A DNA stretch of 64,000 nucleotides from JBEVOS01 sp044226655 (GCA_044226655.1 JBGAGO010000001.1:682001-746000), one strand, 5' to 3'. Shown: positions 8,203 through 17,789, counted from the first letter of the stretch. A program made the numbers and translations. Notes: generated by a model from the letters alone, not told the origin.

Positions 8203-9752
8203 GCGCCGCGCTTTCCGTCGAGAACCTGTCGCTCGCGATTGGCGGCAAGACGATCCTGTCAGATGTCTCCCTGGCCGTTCAGAAAGGGGAGGTGGTGGCG
8301 CTGGTCGGCGAGTCCGGTTCGGGGAAATCGCTGACCTTGCTGTCAGCTATGCGTCTCCTGCCGCCGGATGCGCGCGCGCGCGGCGAGGTCCGCCTCGGCG
8401 ACGATCTGCTGACCGGACTCAGCGAGAGAGAGATGTGCGCGGTGCGCGGCGCGCGCATGGGCATGGTGTTTCAGGAGCCGATGACGGCGCTCAACCCGGT
8501 GCAGAGCGTCGGCGCGCAGATTGCGGAAGCGGTGGCGCGTCATCGCGCGGCGCCGCGCGCGGAGGCGATGGCGGCCGCCCGCACGAGTTTGGACCGCGTC
8601 GGCCTCGGCGCCATCGGCGTCGAACGTTTTCCGCACGAGCTTTCCGGCGGACAGCGCCAGCGCGTGGCGATCGCGATCGCATCTGTGCTGAAGCCGAGCG
8701 TGCTGCTGGCCGATGAACCCACCACGGCGCTGGACGTGACCACCCAAGCCGGCGTGCTCGATCTTTTCCGCGCGCTCGTGCGCGACGATGGCGCAGCGCT
8801 TGTGCTGGTCACGCACGATCTTGGTCTTGCCGCCAATTTCGCGGATCGCATCGTGATCATGCAGGCCGGGCGCATCGTGGAGAGCGGCGAGACGCGGCTG
8901 CTGCTGCGCAATCTGCAGACGCCCTATGGCCGTGCGCTACTTGCGGCGGCGACGCTCCCGCCGCGTCCCCCGCGCACGCGTGATGCGAACGCGCCAAATG
9001 TCGTTGAGGCGAAGTGCCTCTCGGTGGCCTATCACGCCCATGGCAAATCATTCCGCGCGCTGGACGATGTGTCGCTCAGCGTGCGCAAGGGCGAATGCCT
9101 CGGCATTGTCGGGGAATCCGGCAGCGGGAAATCGACCTTGGCGCGATCAATTTTGGGTTTTGAGACGCCAGTCAGCGGCGAGGTTCGGATCGGCGGCGAT
9201 CGCTGGCGCGGCGCCGCGCGTGCGCAGGAGCGGGCGATGCGGCGGCGCGTGCAGATCGTGTTTCAGGATCCTTATTCGTCCTTTGACCCGCGCCATCGCG
9301 TCGGCCGCATCGTCGCCGAACCTCTGCACCTGCTTGGTGGTCGGCATGATGAGGCGAAGGTTGGCGCGGTGCTGGAAAGCGTCGGGCTCGCAGCGGCGGA
9401 CGCCAGCAAATATCCGCACCAATTCTCTGGCGGCCAGCGCCAGCGCATCGCGTTGGCGCGCGCGCTCATCACCGACCCCGATGTCATCGTACTGGACGAG
9501 GCCGTTTCCGCGCTGGACGTGACGATCCGGGCGCAGATTCTCGATCTCTTGCGCGCGCTTCAAGAGCGCCTCGGCATGGCCTATCTTTTCATCACGCACG
9601 ATCTTGGCGTTTTGCGCGCGATCGCCGATCGTGTGATCGTTTTGAAGGATGGACGCATCGTGGAGGAGGGCGCGGTCGCGGATGTGTTGGACGCGCCCAA
9701 ACATCCCTACACCGCCGCGCTCGCCGCCGCGCATTTGGAGGCGCCCGTATGA
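8199..9752 (+). CDS. Fused double ABC ATPase (DppD-DppF in one chain)
   Basis: One 517-residue polypeptide with two nucleotide-binding domains that power the adjacent permeases. Domain 1 has Walker A GESGSGKS (38-45), signature LSGGQRQ (148-154) and Walker B DEPTTALD (172-179). Domain 2 has Walker A GESGSGKS (305-312), FSGGQRQ and a Walker B reading DEAVSALD, with Ala where Pro is usual. The family C-terminal segment (TPYGRALL, HPYTAAL) follows each domain. The ATG at 8199 overlaps the DppC stop, and the stop overlaps the aldehyde dehydrogenase start. Fused DppD/F proteins are known elsewhere. Confidence 0.93.
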   Translation: MSAALSVENLSLAIGGKTILSDVSLAVQKGEVVALVGESGSGKSLTLLSAMRLLPPDARARGEVRLGDDLLTGLSEREMCAVRGARMGMVFQEPMTALNPVQSVGAQIAEAVARHRAAPRAEAMAAARTSLDRVGLGAIGVERFPHELSGGQRQRVAIAIASVLKPSVLLADEPTTALDVTTQAGVLDLFRALVRDDGAALVLVTHDLGLAANFADRIVIMQAGRIVESGETRLLLRNLQTPYGRALLAAATLPPRPPRTRDANAPNVVEAKCLSVAYHAHGKSFRALDDVSLSVRKGECLGIVGESGSGKSTLARSILGFETPVSGEVRIGGDRWRGAARAQERAMRRRVQIVFQDPYSSFDPRHRVGRIVAEPLHLLGGRHDEAKVGAVLESVGLAAADASKYPHQFSGGQRQRIALARALITDPDVIVLDEAVSALDVTIRAQILDLLRALQERLGMAYLFITHDLGVLRAIADRVIVLKDGRIVEEGAVADVLDAPKHPYTAALAAAHLEAPV

Positions 9753-11197
9753 CAAACTTGCCCTTTGCGAGCGATGAAATTCTCATCGGCGGCCGCTGGC
9801 GCAAGCTGCGCGAGACGATCCCGATGGAGGACCCGTCCTCCGGCGCGGCGCTCGGCGCCTTGGCGCGCGGCGGCGCGGCGGAAATCGATGAGGCTGTCGC
9901 CGCCGCCGAAGCCGCGCGCGACGGCGCATGGGGCAAGATGACCGCGCTCGAACGCGGCCGCTTGCTGACGGAGATCGGACGGCGTGTCGCCGCGCAGGAA
10001 GATATGCTCGCCGAGCTCGAAGCGCGCGATGTCGGCAAGCCGCTCACGCAGGCGCGGACCGATGCGCGCACGCTGGCGCGCTATCTCGAATTCTACGGCG
10101 GCGCGGCCGACAAGATTCACGGCGAAACGATTCCCTATCAGGCGGGCTTTACAGTTTATACGCTGCGCGAGCCGCACGGCGTGACCGGCCATATCGTGCC
10201 TTGGAATTATCCGATGCAGATCGGCGGGCGCACCGTCGGCGCTGCGCTCGCGATGGGCAATGCCGTGGTGCTGAAGCCAGCGGAAGAGGCGTCGCTTACG
10301 GCGCTGGCCTTTGCCCGCATCGCGCAGGAGGCCGGCTTGCCCGATGGCGCGCTCAATGTCGTGACGGGTCTTGGCGAAGAGGCGGGCGCCGCGCTCGCTG
10401 CGCATCCGGGCGTGCAGCACGTATCGTTCACCGGCTCGGTTTCGGTGGGAAAACTCGTGCAGGCTGCGGCGGCGGCGCATGTCGCGCCCGTCACGCTCGA
10501 ACTGGGCGGAAAATCGCCGCAACTGGTCTTTGCGGATGCGGATTTGGAGCGGGCGCTGCCTGTGCTGGTCAACGCGGGCATTCAGAATGCTGGGCAGACG
10601 TGTTCGGCGGGCTCGCGCATTCTGGTGCAGCGGGAAATTTATGAGCGCGTGCTCGATGCCTTGATTGCACGCTATCGGACGCTGAAGGTCGGCCCGGCGC
10701 TATCGGATCTTGATATCGGACCGCTGATCTCGGCGAAGCAGAAAAGCGTGGTCGAAGGCTTCATCGCGCGCGCGCGGCGCGATGGTGTGGAGGTCGCGGC
10801 CGAGGGCCAGATCGTCGCCGACGCGCCGAGAGGCGGCCATTTCGTCGCGCCGACCTTGCTTACGAACGCAACGGCGGATCAGGAAAGCGCGCGCGAGGAA
10901 ATTTTCGGCCCGGTGCAGGTCGTGCTGCCGTTCAAGGACGAGGAAGACGCTGTGCGCATCGCCAATGGCACGGGCTATGGGCTGGTCGCGGGCGTGTGGA
11001 CGCGCGATGGCGGCCGCGCGCTGCGCTTGGCCAAGCGGCTGCGCGCGGGGCAGGTTTTCTTGAACAATTATGGTGCTGGCGGCGGCGTCGAATTGCCGTT
11101 CGGCGGCGTCGGCTTGTCGGGTCACGGCCGCGAAAAGGGATTGGAAGCGCTCTATGGCTTGTCCGTGGTGAAGACAGTGGCGGCCTATCATGGTTGA
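9749..11197 (+). CDS. NAD(P)-dependent aldehyde dehydrogenase
   Basis: A 482-residue aldehyde dehydrogenase superfamily enzyme oxidising an aldehyde to a carboxylate. Catalytic residues are in place: Asn153 in PWNYP, Lys176, Glu251 in LELGGKSP and nucleophile Cys285 in GQTCSAGS. The overall pattern resembles betaine-aldehyde and amino-aldehyde dehydrogenases, but specificity cannot be assigned. The start overlaps the ABC ATPase stop, and the stop lies inside the start of the SDR gene. Being cotranslated with an importer, it probably acts on a product of the imported substrate. Confidence 0.93.
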   Translation: MTNLPFASDEILIGGRWRKLRETIPMEDPSSGAALGALARGGAAEIDEAVAAAEAARDGAWGKMTALERGRLLTEIGRRVAAQEDMLAELEARDVGKPLTQARTDARTLARYLEFYGGAADKIHGETIPYQAGFTVYTLREPHGVTGHIVPWNYPMQIGGRTVGAALAMGNAVVLKPAEEASLTALAFARIAQEAGLPDGALNVVTGLGEEAGAALAAHPGVQHVSFTGSVSVGKLVQAAAAAHVAPVTLELGGKSPQLVFADADLERALPVLVNAGIQNAGQTCSAGSRILVQREIYERVLDALIARYRTLKVGPALSDLDIGPLISAKQKSVVEGFIARARRDGVEVAAEGQIVADAPRGGHFVAPTLLTNATADQESAREEIFGPVQVVLPFKDEEDAVRIANGTGYGLVAGVWTRDGGRALRLAKRLRAGQVFLNNYGAGGGVELPFGGVGLSGHGREKGLEALYGLSVVKTVAAYHG

Positions 11198-11939
11198 GCG
11201 GCTCGCGGGCAAGATTGCGCTCATCACTGGCGGCGCATCGGGCTTCGGCGCCGGCATCGCGCGGCGCTTCGCGGAAGAAGGCGCCCGCGTGCTGATCGCG
11301 GATCTGAACGGCGCGGCGGCGGACGCTCTGGCCAAGGACCTGCAGGGCGCACGCGCCTTTGCGTGCGATGTGTCGAACGCAGAGAGCGTTGCGGCGCTGG
11401 CAGGCTTCGCGGCGGAGGCGCTCGGCGCTGTCGATATCGTCGTCAACAATGCGGGCGTTGGCCATAAGCCGCGGCCAATGGACGAGCTGAGCGAAGACGC
11501 ATTCGATCGCCTGCTCGGGATCAACGCGAAATCGGTGTTCCTGACGGCGCGCGCCTTCGTTCCGGCGATGAAGGCGCGGCGCGCGGGCGTGATCCTCAAC
11601 ATCGCGTCGACCGGCGGCGTCAGCCCGCGGCCGAACCTTACTTGGTACAATGCCAGCAAGGGTTGGATGATCACGGCGACGCGGGCGATGGCGATTGAGC
11701 TGGCGCCGTTCGGCGTGCGCGTGAATGCGATCAATCCGGTGGCCGGCGAGACGCCGCTGCTCGCCACGTTCATGGGCGAAGATACGCCGGAGATGCGCGC
11801 GAAATTTCTTTCGACGATCCCCCTTGGCCGCTTTTCGACGCCGCAGGATATCGCGGCCGCGGCCTGCTTCCTGTGTTCGGATGAGGCGAGCCTTGTTACG
11901 GGCGTCGCCCTCGAAGTCGATGGCGGGCGGACGATCTAG
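11190..11939 (+). CDS. SDR-family oxidoreductase (FabG-like)
   Basis: A 249-residue classical short-chain dehydrogenase. The cofactor motif TGGASGFG is at 13-20, NNAG at 86-89, Asn113, Ser140, Tyr153 and Lys157 make the catalytic set, and the C-terminus VDGGRTI is typical. An acidic Asp38 after the second strand suggests NAD(H). It is the last gene of the overlapping operon. Its TAG stop shares a CTAG with the stop of the opposite-strand TPR gene, so no separate terminator fits between them. Confidence 0.92.
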   Translation: MVERLAGKIALITGGASGFGAGIARRFAEEGARVLIADLNGAAADALAKDLQGARAFACDVSNAESVAALAGFAAEALGAVDIVVNNAGVGHKPRPMDELSEDAFDRLLGINAKSVFLTARAFVPAMKARRAGVILNIASTGGVSPRPNLTWYNASKGWMITATRAMAIELAPFGVRVNAINPVAGETPLLATFMGEDTPEMRAKFLSTIPLGRFSTPQDIAAAACFLCSDEASLVTGVALEVDGGRTI

Positions 11940-13300
11940 GCCCAGCGGGCGCGCGTATCGGCGGCGCGTTGCGCGGCGACCGCGGCGGGACCTTCCAGGC
12001 CGAGCTTGCGATAGACGCGCGCCAGCGTGGCGTTGAGTGGCGCGCCTTCCGGATCGAAACGCCGGCGCATCTCAAGCACTTGCTGTGCGACGCCATAGCG
12101 GCCGGCGCGAATAAGCGCGTCAAGCCAGATTTGTTCGAACAGATCGCGCTGCGCGTGGCTGCCGCCGATGTCGCTCAGGCGCGGCAGCGCGGCGCCGAGT
12201 TTCTCGACGGCCTCGTCGAACTTTCCGCGGGCGTGCGCGATCAGACCTTCCATCGCCGGAACCGCGACCTCCGCCCAGGTCGCGCGCGCAAAGGTCGGCG
12301 CATAGGCGGCGCGGTCGCGCGCGGTCGCCAACAGCATATCGGCCTCCGGCAGTGCCAGGCGGGCGAGGCCGTAGGCGTAGTGCAGCGTGAGGAAGGGCAG
12401 CACCGCATCGTGTGCGCGCAGTTTTAGATGCGGCGCCAGCGCGCTCCAGCGCGCGCCGACATCGACGCCCGCAAGCTCAAGGCGCGCCAGCAGCGCGACG
12501 GCGCCGATCTGATCCTGCGTATAGCTGGGATCGATGCCCCAGACCTGGTCGTCATAGAGCGCCAGCGCGGCTTCGAAGCGGCCTTGGCTGAGATAGAATA
12601 GGGCGAGGTGCCAATATTCGTGCGTGACCATGAAGGAGTTGAGATCGGTCCAGGTCGGCCGCGCGGCCTCCATGAACGCCGCGCCCTCATCGATGCGGCC
12701 TTGTGTGAGCATGACATGAGCGAGCGCGTGCTGGGCCCAGGGCTCCTTCGCTTTCATCGCCAGCGCCCGCCGCGCCGCGTCTTCGGCCTCATCCAGCAAA
12801 TGGCATTGCTCATAGCCGAACGCGACCATGCCGTGGATGTAAGGCAGGTCTTCGTTGGCCGGCAGCAGGTCCAGGCCGTCGCGCAGCATGGCGGGGAAAT
12901 CGCCAGCGTTGAAATGCAGATATTGGCGCAGCTTGAGGATGACGAGATCGCGCTGATGCGCGGCATTGATGTCGGCGCCGATGGCGAGCGCGCGGGGGAT
13001 GTCGTCATCGGCCCAGGCGCGCACGAAGGCCAGATTGGCCTGCTCGCGCGTATCGGCGCTGCGCGCAGCCTCGGCGCGCGCGATGAAGGGGGCGGCGCGG
13101 CTGGCTGCGTCCGGCGATTCCAGGAACATGAACAGCATCGCCGCATAGGTGTTGGCGAGCGCGCCCTCGACATCGCCGATGCGCACAATGTTCGCGGCCT
13201 TGGTCTCGTAGGCCAGGAAGCCATCGACGAAATCCGCGATCGCCGCGAGCGTGCGCGGCTGTTCCTCCGAAACGGCGTTTCCCAGCGGATCGACGGCCAC
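11936..13300 (-). CDS. TTC38-like tetratricopeptide repeat protein
   Basis: A 454-residue helical-repeat protein with helix-turn-helix units throughout, for example AEDAARRALAMKAKEPWAQH and EGLIAHARGKFDEAVEKL. The stretch ALAHVMLTQGR and the HEYWHLALFYLSQGRFEAAL unit match the family named after eukaryotic TTC38, whose function is poorly known. I choose the GTG at 13300 because AAGGAG lies 7 bases upstream; an in-frame ATG at 13330 has no visible ribosome site. There is no signal peptide, so it should be cytoplasmic. It may be a scaffold or regulator, and nothing links it to its neighbours except position. Confidence 0.75.
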   Translation of the reverse strand: MAVDPLGNAVSEEQPRTLAAIADFVDGFLAYETKAANIVRIGDVEGALANTYAAMLFMFLESPDAASRAAPFIARAEAARSADTREQANLAFVRAWADDDIPRALAIGADINAAHQRDLVILKLRQYLHFNAGDFPAMLRDGLDLLPANEDLPYIHGMVAFGYEQCHLLDEAEDAARRALAMKAKEPWAQHALAHVMLTQGRIDEGAAFMEAARPTWTDLNSFMVTHEYWHLALFYLSQGRFEAALALYDDQVWGIDPSYTQDQIGAVALLARLELAGVDVGARWSALAPHLKLRAHDAVLPFLTLHYAYGLARLALPEADMLLATARDRAAYAPTFARATWAEVAVPAMEGLIAHARGKFDEAVEKLGAALPRLSDIGGSHAQRDLFEQIWLDALIRAGRYGVAQQVLEMRRRFDPEGAPLNATLARVYRKLGLEGPAAVAAQRAADTRARWA

Positions 13301-13525
13301 GGCGCGGCTCCTTCTGGTTCGCTTTAGCATCGGGCCAGGCGCCGCGCGACGGGCGAGGGGCGGGGCGTCCTGTCGGGCGGCAGGCGCCGCCGCAGTTCGC
13401 TTTTTGAGCGCATAGCCAGGCTCAAAGCCCGCTCAGCGATCCTGGCTTGCTGGCGACCGCGCGCCATGGCGAATTGCGCGGCGTCAGGCTGGCGCGCATG
13501 CGCCCGGCGGAGTCATGATGGCAGC

Positions 13526-14854
13526 GTGAGCACCGATCGTCGCAATTCGCCTGGCCTCGACGCCTATTGGATGCCGTTCACGGCCAACCGCGCGTTCAAG
13601 AGCGCGCCGCGCATGGTCTCGGCGGCGCAGGACCACCATTATACGACGCCGGATGGGCGGCGCGTGCTTGACGCGTTTTCCGGCTTGTGGACCACCGGCC
13701 TTGGCCATGGTCGTGCGGCGATCATCGACTCGATCTCGGCCCAATTGCGCGAGCTGGACTACGCCCTCGCGTTCCAGATGGGCCACCCTTCCGTGTTTGA
13801 AGCGGCGAGCGAGCTGGCGGCGATCGCGCCCGAGGGCATGACGCGCTGCTTCTTTACCAATTCCGGATCGGAAGCGGTCGAGACGGCGCTCAAGATTGCG
13901 ATCGCCTATCAGGTCGCGCGCGGCAAGCCGCAGAAGACGCGGCTGATCGGACGCGAGCGCGCCTATCATGGCGTCAATTTCGGCGGCCTCTCCGTCGGCG
14001 GCATCGCGGCCAATCGCGCGGCCTATGCGAATCTGTTGCTGGGTGCGACCTCGCATTTGCCGACGACGCAGGATTTGGCGCGCAACGCTTTCAGCAAGGG
14101 CCAGCCAAAGCACGGCGCCGAACTGGCCGACGCGCTCGAAATCTTCGTGCGCACCTATGGCGCCGATACGATCTGCGCGGTGATCGTCGAACCCGCCGCG
14201 GGCTCGACGGGGGTGCTGCCGCCGCCGCAAGGCTATCTCGAACGGCTGCGGGCGCTGTGCGACAAGCACGACATCCTGCTCATCTTCGACGAGGTGATCA
14301 CCGCCTTCGGCCGCGTCGGCGCCCCGTTCGCGGCGCAGCGCGTTGGCGTCACGCCCGATCTGATCAGCACCGCCAAGGGTCTCACCAATGGCGTCTTCCC
14401 GATGGGCGCGGTGATCGCGAAGGAAGCGATCTATCAAGCCTTCATGCAGGGCCCGCCGAACGCGATCGAGCTGTTCCACGGATACACCTATTCGGGGCAT
14501 CCAGGCGCCGCGGCGGCTGCATTGGCGACGCTGAACATCTACTCGCAGGAGAAATCGTTCGACGCCGCGCGGCGTTTGGAGACTGCCTTCGAAGAGAGAA
14601 TTCATACGTTGCGTGACAGGCGCCACGTGATCGACGTGCGCAATTTCGGATTGATGGGCGCCGTTGAGCTGGCCCCGCGTCCGGGTGCGCCGGGCGCGCG
14701 GGGACTTGAAGCGCATGTGCGATGTTTCGAAGCGGGCGTCATGATCCGCAACGGAGCGGACGTATTGCAGTTCGCGCCGTTCCTGAATGGAACGGCCGAT
14801 GAAATCGACGAGGTGTTCTCGACCGTGGAGAAGGTTCTCGACGGCATCGAGTGA
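13526..14854 (+). CDS. class III omega-amino acid:pyruvate aminotransferase
   Basis: A PLP enzyme moving a terminal amino group (beta-alanine, taurine-like or other amines) to pyruvate. From the GTG at 13526 it is 442 residues, the normal family length, and the N-terminal LDAYWMPFTANRAFK is diagnostic. SGSEAVETALK binds the phosphate, Asp255 lies in FDEVITAFGR, and the Schiff-base lysine is Lys284 in STAKGLTNG. The frame is open 60 bases further upstream, but that extension (Arg/Ala-rich) has no family support. The TonB receptor starts 27 bp downstream, suggesting cotranscription. Confidence 0.9.
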   Translation: MSTDRRNSPGLDAYWMPFTANRAFKSAPRMVSAAQDHHYTTPDGRRVLDAFSGLWTTGLGHGRAAIIDSISAQLRELDYALAFQMGHPSVFEAASELAAIAPEGMTRCFFTNSGSEAVETALKIAIAYQVARGKPQKTRLIGRERAYHGVNFGGLSVGGIAANRAAYANLLLGATSHLPTTQDLARNAFSKGQPKHGAELADALEIFVRTYGADTICAVIVEPAAGSTGVLPPPQGYLERLRALCDKHDILLIFDEVITAFGRVGAPFAAQRVGVTPDLISTAKGLTNGVFPMGAVIAKEAIYQAFMQGPPNAIELFHGYTYSGHPGAAAAALATLNIYSQEKSFDAARRLETAFEERIHTLRDRRHVIDVRNFGLMGAVELAPRPGAPGARGLEAHVRCFEAGVMIRNGADVLQFAPFLNGTADEIDEVFSTVEKVLDGIE

Positions 14855-14881
14855 GGTTCACGCAGAATGCGAGGGGCGACA

Positions 14882-17110
14882 ATGTTGCGATATTTGGCGG
14901 CGGCCAGCGTGCTGGCGCTCATGCTGGGCGGCGCGTCCGCCTACGCGCAAGATTCCAGTGGCGATGAGATCGTCGTCACCGCGCAACGGCGCGAGCAGGC
15001 CGCGCAGGATGTTCCGGTGGCGCTGTCGGTGGTGACGGCGCAAACCCTGATCGACAACGGCGTTTCGACTGTGAATGGGCTCGAAAATCTGACGCCCAGT
15101 CTGGACGTCGAAAGCCAGTTCGGTTCGGGCCAGCCCTCGTTCACGCTGCGCGGCGTGGGCTTCAAGGATTACGCGTCGAACAATGCGCCGACGGTCGGCG
15201 TCTACGTGGACGACGTCGCCTACACGGCGCCGATCATGACGCAGGGCCTCATCTACGACGTGGCGCGCGTTGAGGTGCTGCGCGGGCCGCAGGGCACGCT
15301 CTATGGCCGCAACACGACGGGCGGCGCCATCAACATCATCACGCAGCGGCCGACCGACGAATTCCACACTGGCCTGACGGCCGAGTACGGCAATTACGAT
15401 GCGCTGTACGCCGAAGGCTATGTCTCGGGCCCGCTCGGCGGCGGCGCGGCGGCCAGGCTTTCGTTCGCGACGGCGCAAGGCGGCGCCTGGCAACGCAATC
15501 GCGAAACCGGCGTCGAGCTCGGCGATGCCGATCGGTTCGCCATTCGCGGCCAGGTCGAAGTGCCGGCCAACAGCGCGCTCAATTTCCTGCTCAACGTGCA
15601 CTATTACACGGACCAGTCGGATGGCCTCGGGCTGCAGCTGTTCAAGGATTTCGGCGGCGCGGTGACGACGCCGGCGGCGCTGGCGCATCTGGGTCAGCGT
15701 TCGACCAGCTGGGGCGCGTCGTCCGTGTTTGCGGCGGCCACCGGCATCGGCGTCACGCAGAAGCCGTTCCGTGACAATGAAGGCTATGGCGCGAGCCTGA
15801 CCACGCGGCTCCATCTCAATTTCGCGGACCTGACCTATATCGCCAGCCGCGAAGTGCTCGACCGCAACGAGTACAATGATTTCGACGCCGTGCCGCAGGG
15901 CGCCGCGGGCACCTATTTCAACAGCGATATCGAGGTCAATCAGCACGAAATTCGTCTGCAATCGCCCGGCGATGAAGCATTCGATTGGATCGTCGGCCTC
16001 TACTACGCCAAGGAAGACCTTCGCGATCATTATCAATCCGATTTCGCGGACAGCTTCGGGCCGGCCTTCGGCTATGTTTCGACGCCGTATCGCCAAGAGG
16101 TCGAGACGCTCGGCGTGTTCGGGCAGATCGAATATCAGATCACGCCGACGCTGAATTTCGTAGGCGGCCTGCGCTATGAAGACGAACAGCGCGATCTGCG
16201 CGATCTCGGCACCTTCGCAATCGGCTTCGGCGCGCTCAATTTCGCCAATGGCCTTGCCGACGGCACGCTCGAAAGCCGTTCGACCGAGATGCAGGAAGTG
16301 TCCGGCAAGATCGGCCTCGAATGGCGGCCAACCGATGACGTGCTGTACTACGCCTCGATCAGCCGCGGCGTGAAATCCGGCGGCTTCACGGCCTACAACA
16401 CGCTCAATTCGCACGGCGTCGATCCGTTCGATCCTGAGGTGCTCTGGGCCTACGAAGTCGGCTTCAAGAGCGATCTGGCGAACAACACGCTGCGTCTCAA
16501 CGGCGCGCTCTACTACTACGATTATACCGATCAGCAGGTGCAAGGCGCGATCTACGACTCAGGCATTGGCGCCGTGGTCGGCAAGATCGTCAACGCGCCG
16601 CAGAGCGAAATCTACGGCGCCGAGCTTGAGCTGCTGTGGCGGCCGATCGAAGGCCTCGAAATCTCGCAAGTGCTCGGCTACGCGCACGGCGAGTTCAAGG
16701 AATTCGATCTTCTGAACACGGCCGCGCCCCCCGCGACGATCGATGAAAGCGGCGCGCGCATCGGCTTCCCCGAATTCACCTACAATGGCGGGATCAGCTA
16801 CGAGCACGGCTTCGGCGGCGGCTGGAGCTGGATCGGCAGCGTCGATTATTCCTATCGCAGCGACAGCGATCCGCCGCTGCTGAAGCCGGTCTCCGGCGAA
16901 GGCTATGGCATCGAGGGCTATTGGCTGGTGAACGCGAATATCGCGATCCGTCCGGACAACGGCCATTGGGAGTTCGCGCTCTGGGGCCGCAATTTGACCG
17001 ATGAAGACTATGACGAGACCCGCAACTTCTTCGCGGGCTCCGATTTCACGCCGATCGCTGCGCCGGGCCTGCCGCGCACCTACGGCGTGCGGGTTTCGCT
17101 CCGCTACTGA
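14882..17110 (+). CDS. TonB-dependent outer-membrane receptor
   Basis: A receptor of about 742 residues importing a ligand across the outer membrane with TonB energy. I prefer the ATG at 14882, because GAGGGG precedes it at good spacing; an ATG at 14867 is in frame. The signal peptide MLRYLAAASVLALMLGGASAYA is followed by a TonB-box-like DEIVVTAQRR, a plug with LRGPQGTLYGRNTTGGAIN, and a beta barrel ending in an aromatic (RVSLRY). Its close placement behind the omega-aminotransferase hints at an amine-containing ligand; that is inference. A strong terminator follows. Confidence 0.93.
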   Translation: MLRYLAAASVLALMLGGASAYAQDSSGDEIVVTAQRREQAAQDVPVALSVVTAQTLIDNGVSTVNGLENLTPSLDVESQFGSGQPSFTLRGVGFKDYASNNAPTVGVYVDDVAYTAPIMTQGLIYDVARVEVLRGPQGTLYGRNTTGGAINIITQRPTDEFHTGLTAEYGNYDALYAEGYVSGPLGGGAAARLSFATAQGGAWQRNRETGVELGDADRFAIRGQVEVPANSALNFLLNVHYYTDQSDGLGLQLFKDFGGAVTTPAALAHLGQRSTSWGASSVFAAATGIGVTQKPFRDNEGYGASLTTRLHLNFADLTYIASREVLDRNEYNDFDAVPQGAAGTYFNSDIEVNQHEIRLQSPGDEAFDWIVGLYYAKEDLRDHYQSDFADSFGPAFGYVSTPYRQEVETLGVFGQIEYQITPTLNFVGGLRYEDEQRDLRDLGTFAIGFGALNFANGLADGTLESRSTEMQEVSGKIGLEWRPTDDVLYYASISRGVKSGGFTAYNTLNSHGVDPFDPEVLWAYEVGFKSDLANNTLRLNGALYYYDYTDQQVQGAIYDSGIGAVVGKIVNAPQSEIYGAELELLWRPIEGLEISQVLGYAHGEFKEFDLLNTAAPPATIDESGARIGFPEFTYNGGISYEHGFGGGWSWIGSVDYSYRSDSDPPLLKPVSGEGYGIEGYWLVNANIAIRPDNGHWEFALWGRNLTDEDYDETRNFFAGSDFTPIAAPGLPRTYGVRVSLRY

Positions 17111-17129
17111 GCGCATCAGACACTTGAGA

Positions 17130-17162
17130 AGGGCGTCCGGTATCGCCGGGCGCCCTTTTTGT
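17130..17162 (+). terminator. intrinsic terminator of the TonB receptor gene
   Basis: AGGGCG-T-CCGG pairs with CCGG-G-CGCCCT around the loop TATCG, giving an 11-pair stem with one T-G wobble, followed by TTTTT. It lies 20 bp after the receptor stop and is a textbook rho-independent terminator. Confidence 0.9.
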
Positions 17163-17303
17163 TGCGCGAGATTACGGCCGCGCCGGCGGCTTGATCGGTC
17201 ACGGACATGTGTTCATGTCCTGAGGCGCCGCGGGCCGGCCCATCGCTTCGGGCGGATCGCCGCGACAGATAGTCTTGACGCGATGATGTGAAGGGAGGGT
17301 GCG

Positions 17304-17789
17304 ATGGCGGCGGTGGAATGGGACGCCGTGCTTCGCCTCTGCGCTGCCGCCATCGCCGGCGGGGCCTTGGGCGCCAACCGCCACGCGTCGGGCAAGCGCG
17401 TGGGCGCGCGCACGCTGGCGCTGGTTTCTTTGGGTGCGGCGGTGGCGGCGATCGTCGCGTTGCGCGATCCCATCATCGCCGCGCTGCCCGATGCGCGCAG
17501 CCGCGCCTTTCAAGGCGTTATCCAGGGCGTGTTCACCGGCATCGGCTTTCTGGGCGCGGGGGTGATCCTTCACCAAAGGCGCGAAGTGAAGGGGCTGACG
17601 ACGGCGGCGAGCGTATGGGTGGCTGCGGCCTTGGGCGTGTCCTGCGGGTTCGCGGCTTGGACCATCACCATCACGGCCCTGGCCCTGGCGTTGATCATCC
17701 TGATCCTTGGCGAGCGTTTCGAAGATTGGTTGACGCGCCATTTCGATCCGATCGCGCCGTCCGATCGGGGCGAAGAGGGACCGCCATGA
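17304..17789 (+). CDS. MgtC/SapB-family membrane protein (short form)
   Basis: A 161-residue inner-membrane protein with the MgtC N-terminal domain: four to five TM segments, GALGANRHASGKRVGARTLALVSLGAA early, then FTGIGFLGAGVIL and VKGLTTAASVWVAAALG. It ends in a short polar tail and lacks the ACT-like C-terminal domain of virulence MgtC proteins. Relatives affect magnesium homeostasis or F-ATPase; the exact role of short SapB forms is unclear. GGGAGGG sits 6 bases before the ATG. It stands alone between the receptor terminator and the next transporter. Confidence 0.88.
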   Translation: MAAVEWDAVLRLCAAAIAGGALGANRHASGKRVGARTLALVSLGAAVAAIVALRDPIIAALPDARSRAFQGVIQGVFTGIGFLGAGVILHQRREVKGLTTAASVWVAAALGVSCGFAAWTITITALALALIILILGERFEDWLTRHFDPIAPSDRGEEGPP

